Shown: positions 12,640 through 25,574, numbered from the stretch's first letter. The stretch is DNA of 64,000 nt from Mytilus galloprovincialis (GCF_965363235.1 NC_134850.1:35623102-35687101), one strand, 5' to 3'. Translations and numbers: made by a program. The notes: generated by a model from the letters alone, not told the origin.

Positions 12640-13230
12640 CTTTTAAAAGATTTTTTTTTTCACAGTTCTACACAACATAAATTTATTTCGCTGAACAGTT
12701 GGGACAAATTCAAACTCTATCCCACTCTTTCTTTTGTAATATGGAACCTTGTTGTACAATTTTAGAGAGACCCATGCCATACACAAGTTATTGTCTGGAA
12801 AATAGAAAACTTGAAATGCTTGTTTTCGGACTTGTACCGAAATCCTGGCATGTTTGGGCCAATAATCCTCAAACTCAATCCCATTCTTCCCTTTGTGATA
12901 AGGAACCTTGTTGTACGATGTTAGCCGCGAGATCCATTCACACAAGTTATTTTTCTGAAACTACAAAAATGCTTGTTTTGGTCCTTAATTTCTGATCGTT
13001 TGGCACCATAAGCACACAAAAAATCCCAACCTTCCACTTGTGGTCAAATTTCAGAGCAGTCACAATACTTATTCCTAAAAGGTTAGGACCCAATCCAAAC
13101 TTTTGTATTGAACCCAAGACTATATGTGTTTATTGTGTTATAGTAGTCTCAGATTGAACCTTCTTAAAAAAATCAAAGATCAATTCACTTAAAATAAAGT
13201 TATTGTCCGAAAAAATTTTGGCAGTTGCAT
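12640..13230. repeat. Degenerate ~150-165-bp tandem repeat, mollusc type (left arm)
   Basis: Three diverged units share CAATCCCA-YYYTTC-CTTTGTGRT, GGAACCTTGTTGTAC, ACAAGTTATTGTC and AATGCTTGTTTT. I recall very similar tandem repeats across bivalve genomes, but have not verified this. Open frames across it are chance products of low-complexity sequence. Confidence 0.6.
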
Positions 13231-14459
13231 AAAAATGCATGTATCAAGTCAGGAATGTGACAGTTGTTATCCATTCTTTTGATTAGGGACTTACCGTTTC
13301 AATTTTTCCTCGGACTGTTCAGTATTTTTTAGTTCTTTGTTTTTATGGATATTGTATATACAAGTACAATCTAAATATCATCATGCTATGCTCACAAAGA
13401 CGAGTTATAAAAGATTAGAATTTGAATCAGAATGGGAAACGACTTCTTTCTAGTGTGCTGGATAGGTGAAGCCAACTGCTGATGTTTACAGATATAGTTC
13501 ATATCTCTGGTTACTTATATAAATTAAATTTTTAATTCTACTTTCCCTGTTCTTCTCATGTACAAGTCCCAGTTATTAATAGTAAGGTTTGTTTGATTGT
13601 TGTTAATAATCGAAAGAGTGAGTTTAAGAAGACGACAACTAAATTTTGCTGTCCTACACAAACTTTATTCTACAATAATTGGACAATTACTTGTAAAAGA
13701 ATTGTCTCCCTAGTAACATGAGGTACTGTTTAGATGGTGTGCAAGAAATGAAGTGATTTTTCAGGTTTTATTACAGTAATGTGGTTACATCATATTGATA
13801 TAGATATACACATATTGTAAGGTGTAGGTCCAAGTCATCGATTATGGAAATGAGATCTTAAGACTGGTTTCTTGAGTGATAATTATGGTATTTTAACTTT
13901 GGGTTTCCTTTTCCTTGTATTTACACCAATATTCAATATTCCAATTTATTACACATATTAGTATATGAATGATAAACTATGCTCGTCTCTGCAAGTGGAG
14001 TCATGTGAGAGTTAAGCATGTTATTTCATGCTGGTTTCAGTTCATGAATTGGAAGATAAGTACATTATGTCTTTGACGAAGAGTTGCCTCAATATCACAC
14101 ACACTTCATATTAATTTTATAGTCATTTATTGTGGTTCCATATTTTTCTCTTCCAAGATACCATAAGCAATTGTTGACATATTATATGTAAGAAATAATT
14201 GTATGGTGTCAGCTGTCGGAATTAGACCTTGACTCAAGGTTCAAGTTACATTAGTCACTGGAATAATTTTCTTTGATATATACTAAAAGAGGGGCAAAAA
14301 AAAATGTACCATCCTGTCTCAAGTCTGCATAATTACTATTCAATGTAAAGAACAACATTGGGTATAGGTTATATAATTTTATTTATAAAGATATTTAGGT
14401 TCCTTAAAGTTGTTAAACATCTGTACAATATCATTAAATCAAAAACAATCAAGCAATAA
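13231..14459. other. Intergenic, nothing recognised (left arm)
   Basis: AT-rich sequence without open frames, terminal repeats or tandem structure that I can see. The mirror is 27335-28563. Confidence 0.6.
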
Positions 14460-15074
14460 AAGTTTTAAAAAGCATAGTTTGATTTGCAGCAGGCCAAGTT
14501 TACAGGCTTATTCCATCCATGCCAGGGACTTATAACCTTACGACCTTTCACAGTGTGCCAGCGGGTTATATCCTGTTCTGCAAATCATAACATGCAATCC
14601 CCCTCCCAACTTTCGTTAAATTCCTACCTGAAATATATTAACAGCAAGTTTTTTTTACCAAAACAAACATCTCTATAGTCAAGAATGTTATTAGTTCTAT
14701 ATTAAAAAATTAAAACAATAATGTTTAGGGTTACTTTTAATTTATCATCATCAAGCAACACCAAGAATTTTGTGATTACAACCAATTCACATGATCTATT
14801 CAGACATATATAAACTGCATATAAACTTGTCCAGATTGTATTAATTCCAAAACAATCAATTATAAATAAAAGTTTTAAAAAGCATAGTTTGATTTGCAGC
14901 AGGCCAAGTTTACAGGCTTGTTCCATCCATGCCAGGGACTTATAACCTTACGACCTTTCACAGTGCGCCAGGGGGTTATATCCTGTTCTGCAAATCATTT
15001 TATGCACCCACTCCTAAAATTTCAACCTGATTAATCTCAACAGCAAGTTCCTCTAAATAGTAAAATTAACAACT
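14460..15074 (-). repeat. Diverged tandem duplication with a shared ~37-codon open segment (left arm)
   Basis: Mirror of 26720-27334. Both duplicated blocks keep the same open frame on the minus strand as in the right arm. Confidence 0.5.
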
Positions 15075-15313
15075 CATTTGTTTTAATAACCTTTCTATAT
15101 TGCAAAATTTATGAATTAAAAATGCAATAATTTTAACTTTAGACGGCCCACCAATAAGAACAAAAGGCATGAAAATTAAAGAATATTAATAAACTTTAAA
15201 AAAAAAATCACCTTTTTTTTAACCAGGTACATTTTCTGACATGATTTTTTTTAAAAGCTTCTCCTGTTGAAATTGATCTAATCTAACACTAAAAAATCAT
15301 TGTTCTCAATTTC

Positions 15314-16114
15314 CTAAAAAAATATTGTTGTCATTTCTTCTTTGGTTGGTAAATTTAAGGATCTGGACAATTCAGTATTCAATTTATCATGAACTATTCT
15401 TGGTACAATAGAAACATCTGTAACAGTGTGTTCAAATAATGTGAAACATGAATGAAAAAGTGTTTCAATCTAAAAATGTTTCACAAGCAGGTAATTAATT
15501 TTGCCTAAATGGAACCGGTTTCCTTTTAAAGGTAAAAGATTGTTGATTGTGTCAAAAATTTCCTTACTCTGTTTACTTAAATAAAGTAAATATTTATTTA
15601 TTTTAATGTCAATATTATTACTTTCTTCTTCTGCATGGTCAATCAAACATTTGGACTGAACAGCCTTTTGTTGGTTTTCAGATATCTTTCTCGATTCCAA
15701 CTGATCATATATTTCTGATTCAAGTGACAAAAATTGTTTAGAATCCAAATTTGTGTTGTTAATAGCATTCAGTTAGTCCACTCCTTTTTTTATCTTTAGA
15801 AAGTTGCTTGAGAACTGTTTGCTTATACGGATTCCAATGGCTTGACCCTCTGAAACCAGAAATTGTTTAGAATCCAAATTTGTGTTGTTAATAGCATTTA
15901 GTTTGTCCACTCCTTTTTTTATCTTTAGAAAGTTGCTCGAGAACTGTTTGCTTATACGGATTCCAATGGCTTGACCCTCTGAAACCAGAAATTGTTTAGA
16001 ATCCAAATTTGTGTTGTTAATAGCATTCAGTTTGTCTACTTCTTTTTATATCTTTAGAAAGTTGCTTGAGAACTGTTTGCTTATACGGATTCCAATGGCT
16101 TGACCCTCTGAAAA
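15314..16114 (-). pseudogene. Tandem truncated duplications of the terminal exon (left arm)
   Basis: Mirror image of 25680-26480, with the same three short blocks and the same degraded long copy. Its presence in both arms shows that the exon tandem arose before the palindrome. Confidence 0.75.
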
Positions 16115-17890
16115 ATTGAGTTTTAAAACCAAGTGCTATTTACTGACATGGTTTAAGCTTTTCCTTTATTTATCGATCTAATAATTGTGTCGTCAACACA
16201 AAAAAGCACTGTTATCAATTTAAATATCATCTTCATCTAATTCCTCGTCACTGTCCTTTTCTATATAAATACTGTTCAAATCATTAGTTTCAAACTGCTC
16301 AATTTCCTGAAATATTGTTGTCATTTCTTCTTCGGTTGGTAAATTTAAGGATCTTGACAATTCAGTATTCAATTTATCATGAACTATTCTTGGTACAATA
16401 GAAACATCTGTAACAGTGTGTTCAAATAATGTGAAACATGAATGAAAAAGTGTTTCAATATTAAAATGTTTCACAAACAGGTAATTAATTTTGCCTAAAT
16501 GGAACCGGTTTCCTTCTAAAGGTAAAAGATTGTTGATTGTGTCAATAATTTCCTTACTCTGTTTACTTAAATAAAGTAAATATTTTTTTTATTTCAATGT
16601 CAATATTATTACTTTCTTCTTCTGCATGGTCAATCAAACATTTGGACTGAACAGCCTTTTGTTGGTTTTCAGATATCTTTCTCGATTCCAACTGATCATA
16701 TATTTCTGATTCAAGTGACAAAAATTGTTTAGAATCCAAATTTGTGTTGTTAATAGCATTCAGTTTGTCCACTTCTTTTTTTATCTTTAGAAAGTTGCTT
16801 GAGAACTGTTTGCTTATACGGATTCCAATGGCTTGACCCTCTGAAAAATTGATATAACAAATTATTGATTGGCTCTCAGAAAAAAGGACATAACACTGAT
16901 AAAAATAATGGTAACATGTTATTAACGTGTCAAGTAAAACGGTAAATAGAGAGTTGTACAGAAAAACATTTGTGAACAGTTCGCAATGAAAAGCAGGTTA
17001 TATGACACTTGATTTTGTATTTTGAAGGACTCATTTGTAGTTTGAGAAAAATGCAATAAAAAATTCCTATATGGCTATTTACAAATAGTTGCTGAGAGGT
17101 AAACCTTAAAATTTAACACATTGTATAGCTTGACGTATAAAGCTTGAATCACAACTTCTTAGAAAGCCATACATAATTATAGAAAAAAAAATGTCAATTC
17201 ATTGAAAATTGAATTGAAATTATAAATTTGACTCTATGGGTGATTAATTAAGTTTTGAATTGTCTACCGATGGTACCATGTAAGTTTAAATACATGTAGA
17301 ACAGCTCTTCTGAATATAATACTAGTTATACATTTTCATACCTGCATATTTCTTCATCAAGCTAGACAAATATTGCCGGTCAGTTGCAAGTTCCTTTAAT
17401 TTCACTAAACATGCCCTTTTTCTCTTTGTCTGAGCTGATTCTAAAAGCAGTTGTCCTTGATCTGAAGTAAGCTGAAGCTGGGTGAAATTTGTTTTTTTCT
17501 TCAACTTTGAACAATCTGATATTAGCCTAGAAAAGAAGACATTATAATAGAACAAATGAATTTTGTTTTTAAGTGGGGTTAAAATTTCACTCCATAATGT
17601 AAAATTGAAAACTTATAACATTTTTAATTATTGCACAACTAAACTGTAATCACAAGTGTATTTAGCGTAAGATCTAATGATAAAGTATCATCACATGTTT
17701 TAAGTGCAACCCTTACAAATAAAAAAAAATAAACCAAATTTTTTTTTAAAGTTGAAATTAAAAGTTGAAGTGTTCATCCATTTGCAGTTGAGTTTTTTAT
17801 GTTTTTTTTTAGTTTGAAGGTTAAATTCATTTCTTCAGTTGTATAGGTTATACGGCCATGAGCTGATATTTGAAAAGTTCACATATTTAA

Positions 17891-18089
17891 GGACGACATC
17901 AAAAGTTCAATGAAGGATAAAAAAAACTTAATTCGTATAGTTTTTTCAATGACCCCCCCTCCCTCTAAACTTAATTTGGAAAAAAATGATTGACCCATAT
18001 GGATATCTTGCAGAAGTTCAACCCCACCCCAAACTATTTTGAATTAAGTTTTTTTTTTTTTATCTTACATCGATCTTTGATGTTATCCC
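17891..18089. mobile_element. 199-bp TTAA-flanked MITE (left arm)
   Basis: The ends GGACGACATC and GATGTTATCCC belong to ~48-bp imperfect inverted repeats, and TTAA flanks both sides (17887-17890 and 18090-18093). TTAA targets are typical of piggyBac and Kolobok elements. It sits in the intron between two exons of the coiled-coil gene. Confidence 0.78.
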
Positions 18090-19779
18090 TTAATGACTGT
18101 AATAATATCCATATTCAAATTAATGCATGTACACATTTTTTTCCCAAAGCATGTTTCATCTATGACAAACAATCATCAACAAATGCCAGAAAACTTTGTA
18201 ATGTCTCTGTATGATTACAGAAAAGGTTAAAGTGCTAGTGCTTACATAATAATAAGGAATATAACAATAATATATTAAAAATGTTACATATATATGTGTC
18301 AAATTCACCTTTCAATGCGTCTTTCCATTTCCACCTTTTCATCATCTGCTTCATTTATATCTAATAGTTGCCTGTAAAAAAAACACAATAGTGTAACAAC
18401 AATGCACAAGCATTGTAGCAGTTGTAGCAGGAACTACCACAGCAGACTAAATTAAATCATAAAAAAAAGGAAAGGTAAGTCAGTATTTTCATTTTTTTTA
18501 TATCTTATTTTGGCACTATGATTTTGGATGAAGTGATTCATATTTCCATGGTCTGAGTTGTCTATAGGCCAAATTGACCTGTGTATTTAATGAGTAGATT
18601 TTGAATGTTTTTTTTTTTATTTGATACTAAAATAAACTCGAGTGTCTTGTTGTTAAATCTAAAAACTAAAAGGAACAGAAAATAGAATTATCAAAAGCAT
18701 TTATGTAGTTTCTTATTTAATCCCCCCCCCAAAAAAAAGAATCTAGTTGCAATTTAACTACCACCTGGAATATTGGTTGTATTTCCCAATTTCATTGATA
18801 ACCGTGTTAAAATTCCAATAACTGGCCATGGTCCTTTTTCGCAAAATACCCAGATATACCCCTTATGTCCAACAATTTCAATTAGTTACTTCCTAAATAA
18901 CAGAAATTAAATGATGTAGTCAGCTGGTTCTACAATAAGAGTTGGTTGGCTTACTGTGACATACATATATTCTGTTTTGGATTTGATTTAAGACTTATTT
19001 TAACACTGATTTGGGGCATTTTAAGGCAGCCAGTCATTTAAGATAAGAGCAGAATGGGTTTAAACTCCTGACCTCATGTTGACTCACTAGTGATTATAGT
19101 AATAACTTAAATCACTCAGCCATCAAAGTTCTAATTTTGTTTTGGCCTTCAGGAAAAAGTTGTAGATAACATTATATTCTGTCCTAAGATCATGTTAGTT
19201 TTCAAAACTAGCTTTTAAGAACATAAACCCTCAATCCACCTTTTTTTTTTATTTCACAATGGGTTCTAAATGTTTTACAAGGATGAGCCACATGATTTGT
19301 TTTTCATTCAAGTTCTCAATTGAACTGCTTGAAACTCACTTTTTGGATTCAATCTGATGCAGGAGTTCAGCATACTGCTCATCTGTAGTCAAAGGCAGAG
19401 CTAAATGAATAAATTTAAAGAACTAGTATAATATATTTAAAAATAAATAATATAAAGTTGCCTGCATTTTTCCAAAAATAGAAAAGATTGTGAGGTAATA
19501 GTATTAAGTGTATTTTGAGATTCTGGACTTGTGTTACTGTACTAATTTTCAACCAATATCTTAGATCATTCTTCATAGAAAGTAAATTAACCTGTCAAGG
19601 CTTTTACTTTGAATGAGTGGCAAATGTGTAGTATGTGCAGGATGTTGCTGCACAACAAATCTAAACATTAATTACACGTTACAACTCAAAATTATAAAAT
19701 ATTTCTTATGGAAGGCTACCAATGAAAACTATTATAAATTATTTCGTATCGGTTGGGAATAAGATTCTCTTATTGGATA

Positions 19780-20395
19780 AAAAGGGGTCATGACATTCAT
19801 TAATCTTCAGTAATAAATTCCATTGGTCATTAACAGAACAATATGGACCAGAAAACCGGTTGTTAATGAACTTTTACATGATATGGACCGGTGGGGCGTG
19901 GTTTAGGTCTGATAATGACCGTTGGGGCGTGGTTTCCCTTTGATAATGACTGTTGGGGTGTGGTCTCTCTGCTATTAATGACCAATGGGGCGTGGTTTCT
20001 CTGTTTAGAAAGATGTACTTTTTATAAAGCATGTTCCTGATTTTAATATTGAATTTAAGTTGTTGAATTGTTTATTATATGTTTTCGTTAATAGTAAAAT
20101 TAAAGAGAACTTAATTAAGAATTTATATACTGAAAAGTTGCACTAAAATGAATGGCAGTATTACTACGACTGGTCTTCACTCTTTGCTATAGAAATCGTA
20201 CAACTACTCGAGTTCGCTTTAGGCGTTTTGAATTTATGAGAATTTCCTAAAACATGGTTTCTCAATGAAATAACCATGATAGTTCTTGAAAAACTGGTCA
20301 TTATCATGATATATGTACTTCCCACAGGACAGTGGTATTGACTAAGAAAGTGATAATGACTGAGCCAAAGGCGAGGTCATTATTGCTGTTGCAAT
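19780..20395. repeat. Repeat block with tandem GGGGCGTGG motifs, left of the palindrome centre
   Basis: Four ~30-bp-spaced motifs: GGGGCGTGG at 19893-19901, 19924-19932 and 19987-19995, and GGGGTGTGG at 19955-19963, each next to TAATGACC. GGTCATTA/TAATGACC motifs recur to 20385. GGGGCGTGG resembles KLF/Sp-type binding sites, but it may simply be part of a dispersed repeat. Confidence 0.55.
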
Positions 20396-20462
20396 ATAAG
20401 TTTACTTCCCAAGGTCTTTCCTGTAAAATGCATATTGAATCACGCTTAGTCAAATATTTATG

Positions 20463-21321
20463 CAGAGGACTATGCATTATACCAGACGTACCACAAAAAG
20501 CATTCATATTATTCCTCACCTTTCCTTTCTTTTCTGTTGGATTGTGTTTTCCATTCTTCCTTCCAGGTTTGAATCACATTTTTAGATTCTGTAATAAAGA
20601 AATAAGTTTAAAGTTCTGTCTACTCTTGAATAAATATATTGGCCATGACGACTTGAAATTAAATCTCAGTCAAAAGTCTGGAACTGTTTAAAAATTGGGT
20701 TGTTATAAGAACCCTATAACAAAGAACAAAATTCATCTTACTTTGTACTTGAACATGATAAATTTTCCTTAAACTAAGCAAAGTTATATACATGTAAATG
20801 TGCACTTGCATAAGGTCTATTTCTATCTGACGAAGCTCATATATTATCAATCAGCTTTTTTATGAATACTTCTTTTACAAATTAATTTGACTTTTATACT
20901 GCATTTTTAAAATTGGTAAAGATTCTGTCAATAAATATTACTCAATAAAATAACAAAAAAAGCATGTTATTATATGACTATAAAACAATAGTTAACTTTT
21001 GATTTTAGTTGAATATCATATCTCGGGTTAATAAATATTGATTCTTACATTGATCTGTTAGCATATTTTGATTCATCAAGTTAGCTAAAAAATTTATGAC
21101 CCTTAAAATCATCCAACAATCTCCGAGATCACCGTCATCAAAAGTCAATAATTGTATATTATCAATATAAATATATTGTTTGAGTGCCAGTGAGAAAAAG
21201 ACCTATGTATGTACTTCTTGAGAACTATATCTTGCATAATTTCATCAAAAAGTATTGAAACAGGGTATCAAATTACTTGATATTAATAAAATAAAATGGG
21301 TTAACTTACATTAAAACTAAA
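20463..21321. other. Asymmetric spacer of the palindrome
   Basis: This 859-bp stretch has no mirrored partner. It contains one candidate minus-strand exon (20520-20588) of the coiled-coil gene, 57 bp inside the left boundary. The rest is AT-rich, with no transposon ends or convincing promoter that I can see. I looked for an upstream minus-strand first exon in a compatible phase and found none. Confidence 0.9.
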
Positions 21322-21388
21322 CATAAATATTTGACTAAGCGTGATTCAATATGCATTTTACAGGAAAGACCTTGGGAAGTAAACTTAT

Positions 21389-22005
21389 ATTGCAACAGCA
21401 ATAATGACCTCGCCTTTGGCTCAGTCATTATCACTTTCTTAGTCAATACCACTGTCCTGTGGGAAGTACATATATCATGATAATGACCAGTTTTTCAAGA
21501 ACTATCATGGTTATTTCATTGAGAAACCATGTTTTAGGAAATTCTCATAAATTCAAAACGCCTAAAGCGAACTCGAGTAGTTGTACGATTTCTATAGCAA
21601 AGAGTGAAGACCAGTCGTAGTAATACTGCCATTCATTTTAGTGCAACTTTTCAGTATATAAATTCTTAATTAAGTTCTCTTTAATTTTACTATTAACGAA
21701 AACATATAATAAACAATTCAACAACTTAAATTCAATATTAAAATCAGGAACATGCTTTATAAAAAGTACATCTTTCTAAACAGAGAAACCACGCCCCATT
21801 GGTCATTAATAGCAGAGAGACCACACCCCAACAGTCATTATCAAAGGGAAACCACGCCCCAACGGTCATTATCAGACCTAAACCACGCCCCACCGGTCCA
21901 TATCATGTAAAAGTTCATTAACAACCGGTTTTCTGGTCCATATTGTTCTGTTAATGACCAATGGAATTTATTACTGAAGATTAATGAATGTCATGACCCC
22001 TTTTT
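21389..22005. repeat. Repeat block with tandem CCACGCCCC motifs, right of the palindrome centre
   Basis: Mirror of 19780-20395, with CCACGCCCC at 21789-21797, 21852-21860 and 21883-21891, and CCACACCCC at 21821-21829. The two blocks flank the spacer symmetrically. Confidence 0.55.
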
Positions 22006-22383
22006 ATCCAATAAGAGAATCTTATTCCCAACCGATACGAAATAATTTATAATAGTTTTCACTGGTAGCCTTCCATAAGAAATATTTTATAATTTTGAGT
22101 TGTAACGTGTAATTAATGTTTAGATTTGTTGTGCAGCAACATCCTGCACATACTACACATTTGCCACTCATTCAAAGTAAAAGCCTTGACAGGTTAATTT
22201 ACTTTCTATGAAGAATGATCTAAGATATTGGTTGAAAATTAGTACAGTAACACAAGTCCAGAATCTCAAAATACACTTAATACTATTACCTCACAATCTT
22301 TTCTATTTTTGGAAAAATGCAGGCAACTTTATATTATTTATTTTTAAATATATTATACTAGTTCTTTAAATTTATTCATTTAG

Positions 22384-25300
22384 CTCTGCCTTTGACTACA
22401 GATGAGCAGTATGCTGAACTCCTGCATCAGATTGAATCCAAAAAGTGAGTTTCAAGCAGTTCAATTGAGAACTTGAATGAAAAACAAATCATGTGGCTCA
22501 TCCTTGTAAAACATTTAGAACCCATTGTGAAATAAAAAAAAAAAGGTGGATTGAGGGTTTATGTTCTTAAAAGCTAGTTTTGAAAGCTAACATGATCTTA
22601 GGACAGAATATAATGGTATCTACAACTTTTTCCTGAAGGCCAAAACAAAATTAGAACTTTGATGGCTGAGTGATTTAAGTTATTACTATAATCACTAGTG
22701 AGTCAACATGAGGTCAGGAGTTTAAACCCATTCTGCTCTTATCTTAAATGACTGGCTGCCTTAAAATGCCCCAAATCAGTGTTAGAATAAGTCTTAAATC
22801 AAATCCAAAACAGAATATATGTATGTCACAGTAAGCCAACCAACTCTTATTGTAGAACCAGCTGACTACATCATTTAATTTCTGTTATTTAGGAAGTAAC
22901 TAATTGAAATTGTTGGACATAAGGGGTATATCTGGGTATTTTGCGAAAAAGGACCATGGCCAGTTATTGGAATTTTAACACGGTTATCAATGAAATTGGG
23001 AAATACAACCAATATTCCAGGTGGTAGTTAAATTGCAACTAGATTCTTTTTTTTGGGGGGGGGGGATTAAATAAGAAACTACATAAATGCTTTTGATAAT
23101 TCTATTTTCTGTTCCTTTTAGTTTTTAGATTTAACAACAAGACACTCGAGTTTATTTTAGTATCAAATAAAAAAAAAACATTCAAAATCTACTCATTAAA
23201 TACACAGGTCAATTTGACCTATAGACAACTCAGACCATGGAAATATGAATCACTTCATCCAAAATCATAGTGCCAAAATAAGATATAAAAAAAATGAAAA
23301 TACTGACTTACCTTTCCTTTTTTTTATGATTTAATTTAGTCTGCTGTGGTAGTTCCTGCTACAACTGCTACAATGCTTGTGCATTGTTGTTACACTATTG
23401 TGTTTTTTTTACAGGCAACTATTAGATATAAATGAAGCAGATGATGAAAAGGTGGAAATGGAAAGACGCATTGAAAGGTGAATTTGACACATATATATGT
23501 AACATTTTTAATATATTATTGTTATATTCCTTATTATTATGTAAGCACTAACACTTTAACCTTTTCTGCAATCATACAGAGACATTACAAAGTTTTCTGG
23601 CATTTGTTGATGATTGTTTGTCATAGATGAAACATGCTTTGGGAAAAAAATGTGTACATGCATTAATTTGAATATGGATATTATTACAGTCATTAAGGGA
23701 TAACATCAAAGATCAATGTAAGATAAAAAAAAAAAAACTTAATTCAAAATAGTTTGGGGGTGGGGTTGAACTGCTGCAAGATATCCATATGGGTCAATCA
23801 TTTTTTTCCAAATTAAGTTTAGAGGGAGGGGGGGTCATTGAAAAAACTATACGAATTAAGTTTTTTTTATCCTTCATTGAACTTTTGATGTCGTCCTTAA
23901 ATATGTGAACTTTTCAAATATCAGCTCATGGACGTATAACCTATACAACTGAAGAAATGAATTTAACCTTCAAACTAAAAAAAAACATAAAAAACTCAAC
24001 TGCAAATGGATGAACACTTCAACTTTTAATTTCAACTTTAAAAAAAAATTTGGTTTATTTTTTTTTATTTGTAAGGGTTGCACTTAAAACATGTGATGAT
24101 ACTTTATCTGTTGATCATTAGATCTTACGCTAAATACACTTGTGATTACAGTTTAGTTGTGCAATAATTAAAAATGTTATAAGTTTTCAATTTTACATTA
24201 TGGAGTGAAATTTTAACCCCACTTAAAAACAAAATTCATTTGTTCTATTATAATGTCTTCTTTTCTAGGCTAATATCAGATTGTTCAAAGTTGAAGAAAA
24301 AAACAAATTTAACCCAGCTTCAGCTTACTTCAGATCAAGGACAACTGCTTTTAGAATCAGCTCAGACAAAGAGAAAAAGGGCATGTTTAGTGAAATTAAA
24401 GGAACTTGCAACTGACCGGCAATATTTGTCTAGCTTGATGAAGAAATATGCAGGTATGAAAATGTATAACTAGTATTATATTCAGAAGAGCTGTTCTACA
24501 TGTATTTAAACTTACATGGTACCATCGGTAGACAATTCAAAACTTAATTAATCACCCATAGAGTCAAATTTATAATTTCAATTCAATTTTCAATGAATTG
24601 ACATTTTTTTTTCTATAATTATGTATGGCTTTCTAAGAAGTTGTGATTCAAGCTTTATACGTCAAGCTATACAATGTGTTAAATTTTAAGGTTTACCTCT
24701 CAGCAACTATTTGTAAATAGCCATATAGGAATTTTTTATTGCATTTTTCTCAAACTACAAATGAGTCCTTCAAAATACAAAATCAAGTGTCATATAACCT
24801 GCTTTTCATTGCGAACTGTTCACAAATGTTTTTCTGTACAACTCTCTATTTACCGTTTTACTTGACACGTTAATAACATGTTACCATTATTTTTATCAGT
24901 GTTATGTCCTTTTTTCTGAGAGCCAATCAATAATTTGTTATATCAATTTTTCAGAGGGTCAAGCCATTGGAATCCGTATAAGCAAACAGTTCTCAAGCAA
25001 CTTTCTAAAGATAAAAAAAGAAGTGGACAAACTGAATGCTATTAACAACACAAATTTGGATTCTAAACAATTTTTGTCACTTGAATCAGAAATATATGAT
25101 CAGTTGGAATCGAGAAAGATATCTGAAAACCAACAAAAGGCTGTTCAGTCCAAATGTTTGATTGACCATGCAGAAGAAGAAAGTAATAATATTGACATTG
25201 AAATAAAAAAATATTTACTTTATTTAAGTAAACAGAGTAAGGAAATTATTGACACAATCAACAATCTTTTACCTTTAGAAGGAAACCGGTTCCATTTAGG

Positions 25301-25574
25301 CAAAATTAATTACCTGTTTGTGAAACATTTTTATATTGAAACACTTTTTCATTCATGTTTCACATTATTTGAACACACTGTTACAGATGTTTCTATTGTA
25401 CCAAGAATAGTTCATGATAAATTGAATACTGAATTGTCAAGATCCTTAAATTTACCAACCGAAGAAGAAATGACAACAATATTTCAGGAAATTGAGCAGT
25501 TTGAAACTAATGATTTGAACAGTATTTATATAGAAAAGGACAGTGACGAGGAATTAGATGAAGATGATATTTAA
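22384..25574 (+). CDS. Coiled-coil, KDZ transposase-like C-terminal gene, right copy (5' exon missing)
   Basis: Exons 22384-22444, 23415-23477, 24269-24453 and 24955-25574 splice in phase. The last exon is open for 205 codons and ends in an acidic tail (DSDEELDEDDI-stop). Residues are mostly charged and leucine-rich, consistent with coiled coils. The WKEEW exon found for the left copy is absent here, because the palindrome boundary at 21322 cuts the intron before it. With no start codon in the first exon this copy is incomplete unless a new 5' exon was acquired from spacer sequence. Codons match the left copy except for scattered changes (one Leu/Phe in exon 24269-24453). Confidence 0.6.
23697..23896. 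mobile_element. 200-bp TTAA-flanked MITE (right arm)
   Basis: Mirror copy of 17891-18089 with the same TTAA flanks (23693-23696 and 23897-23900). It was therefore inserted before the palindrome formed. Poly-A/T tracts differ in length between the copies. Confidence 0.78.
24955..25574 (+). CDS. Long terminal exon of the coiled-coil gene, intact version
   Basis: The acceptor TTTTTCAG ends at 24954. The exon encodes EGQAIGIRISKQ, then a heptad-like region, then a Leu/Phe-rich segment (FHSCFTLFEHTV), and ends with an acidic tail. The same exon is partly duplicated immediately downstream (25680-26480), so it is the parental copy of that tandem. The equivalent left-arm exon is broken by one base. 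Confidence 0.65.

Larger units (their letters stand above)
1..20462 (+). repeat. Left arm of giant palindrome
   Basis: This arm is the reverse complement of 21322-41929. Position 1 pairs with 41929 and position 20462 with 21322; beyond 20462 the two sides stop matching abruptly. Exons, introns, satellites and MITEs are all mirrored. The coordinate sum of paired bases moves from 41930 to 41933, then to 41794 and finally 41784, so the arms differ by small indels plus one transposon insertion and one minisatellite unit. The arm begins at the window edge, so its true outer end is not visible. Confidence 0.96.
16220..20588 (-). pseudogene. Coiled-coil, KDZ transposase-like C-terminal gene, left copy (frameshifted, 5' missing)
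   Basis: Exons on the minus strand: 20588-20520, 19400-19340, 18371-18309, 17526-17342 and 16840-16220. All junctions are GT-AG with consistent phase. The product is Lys/Glu/Leu-rich and probably coiled coil, with a WKEEW motif in the first exon and a KKYAEGQAIGIRIS motif across the exon 4-5 junction. I recall similar spacing in the C-terminal part of KDZ transposases, but this is unverified. The final exon has eight T at about 16583-16590 where the other copy has seven, which shifts the frame and ends the protein early (IFTLFK-stop). The first exon lies in the palindrome spacer and starts mid-codon, so more 5' exons are needed. They cannot lie further upstream, because that is the inverted right arm. 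Confidence 0.6.

Noticed and set aside
12643..12995. Overlapping 98- and 100-codon frames on opposite strands (mirror 28799-29151)
   Set aside because: Lies in a degenerate tandem repeat with no splice sites or recognisable domain.
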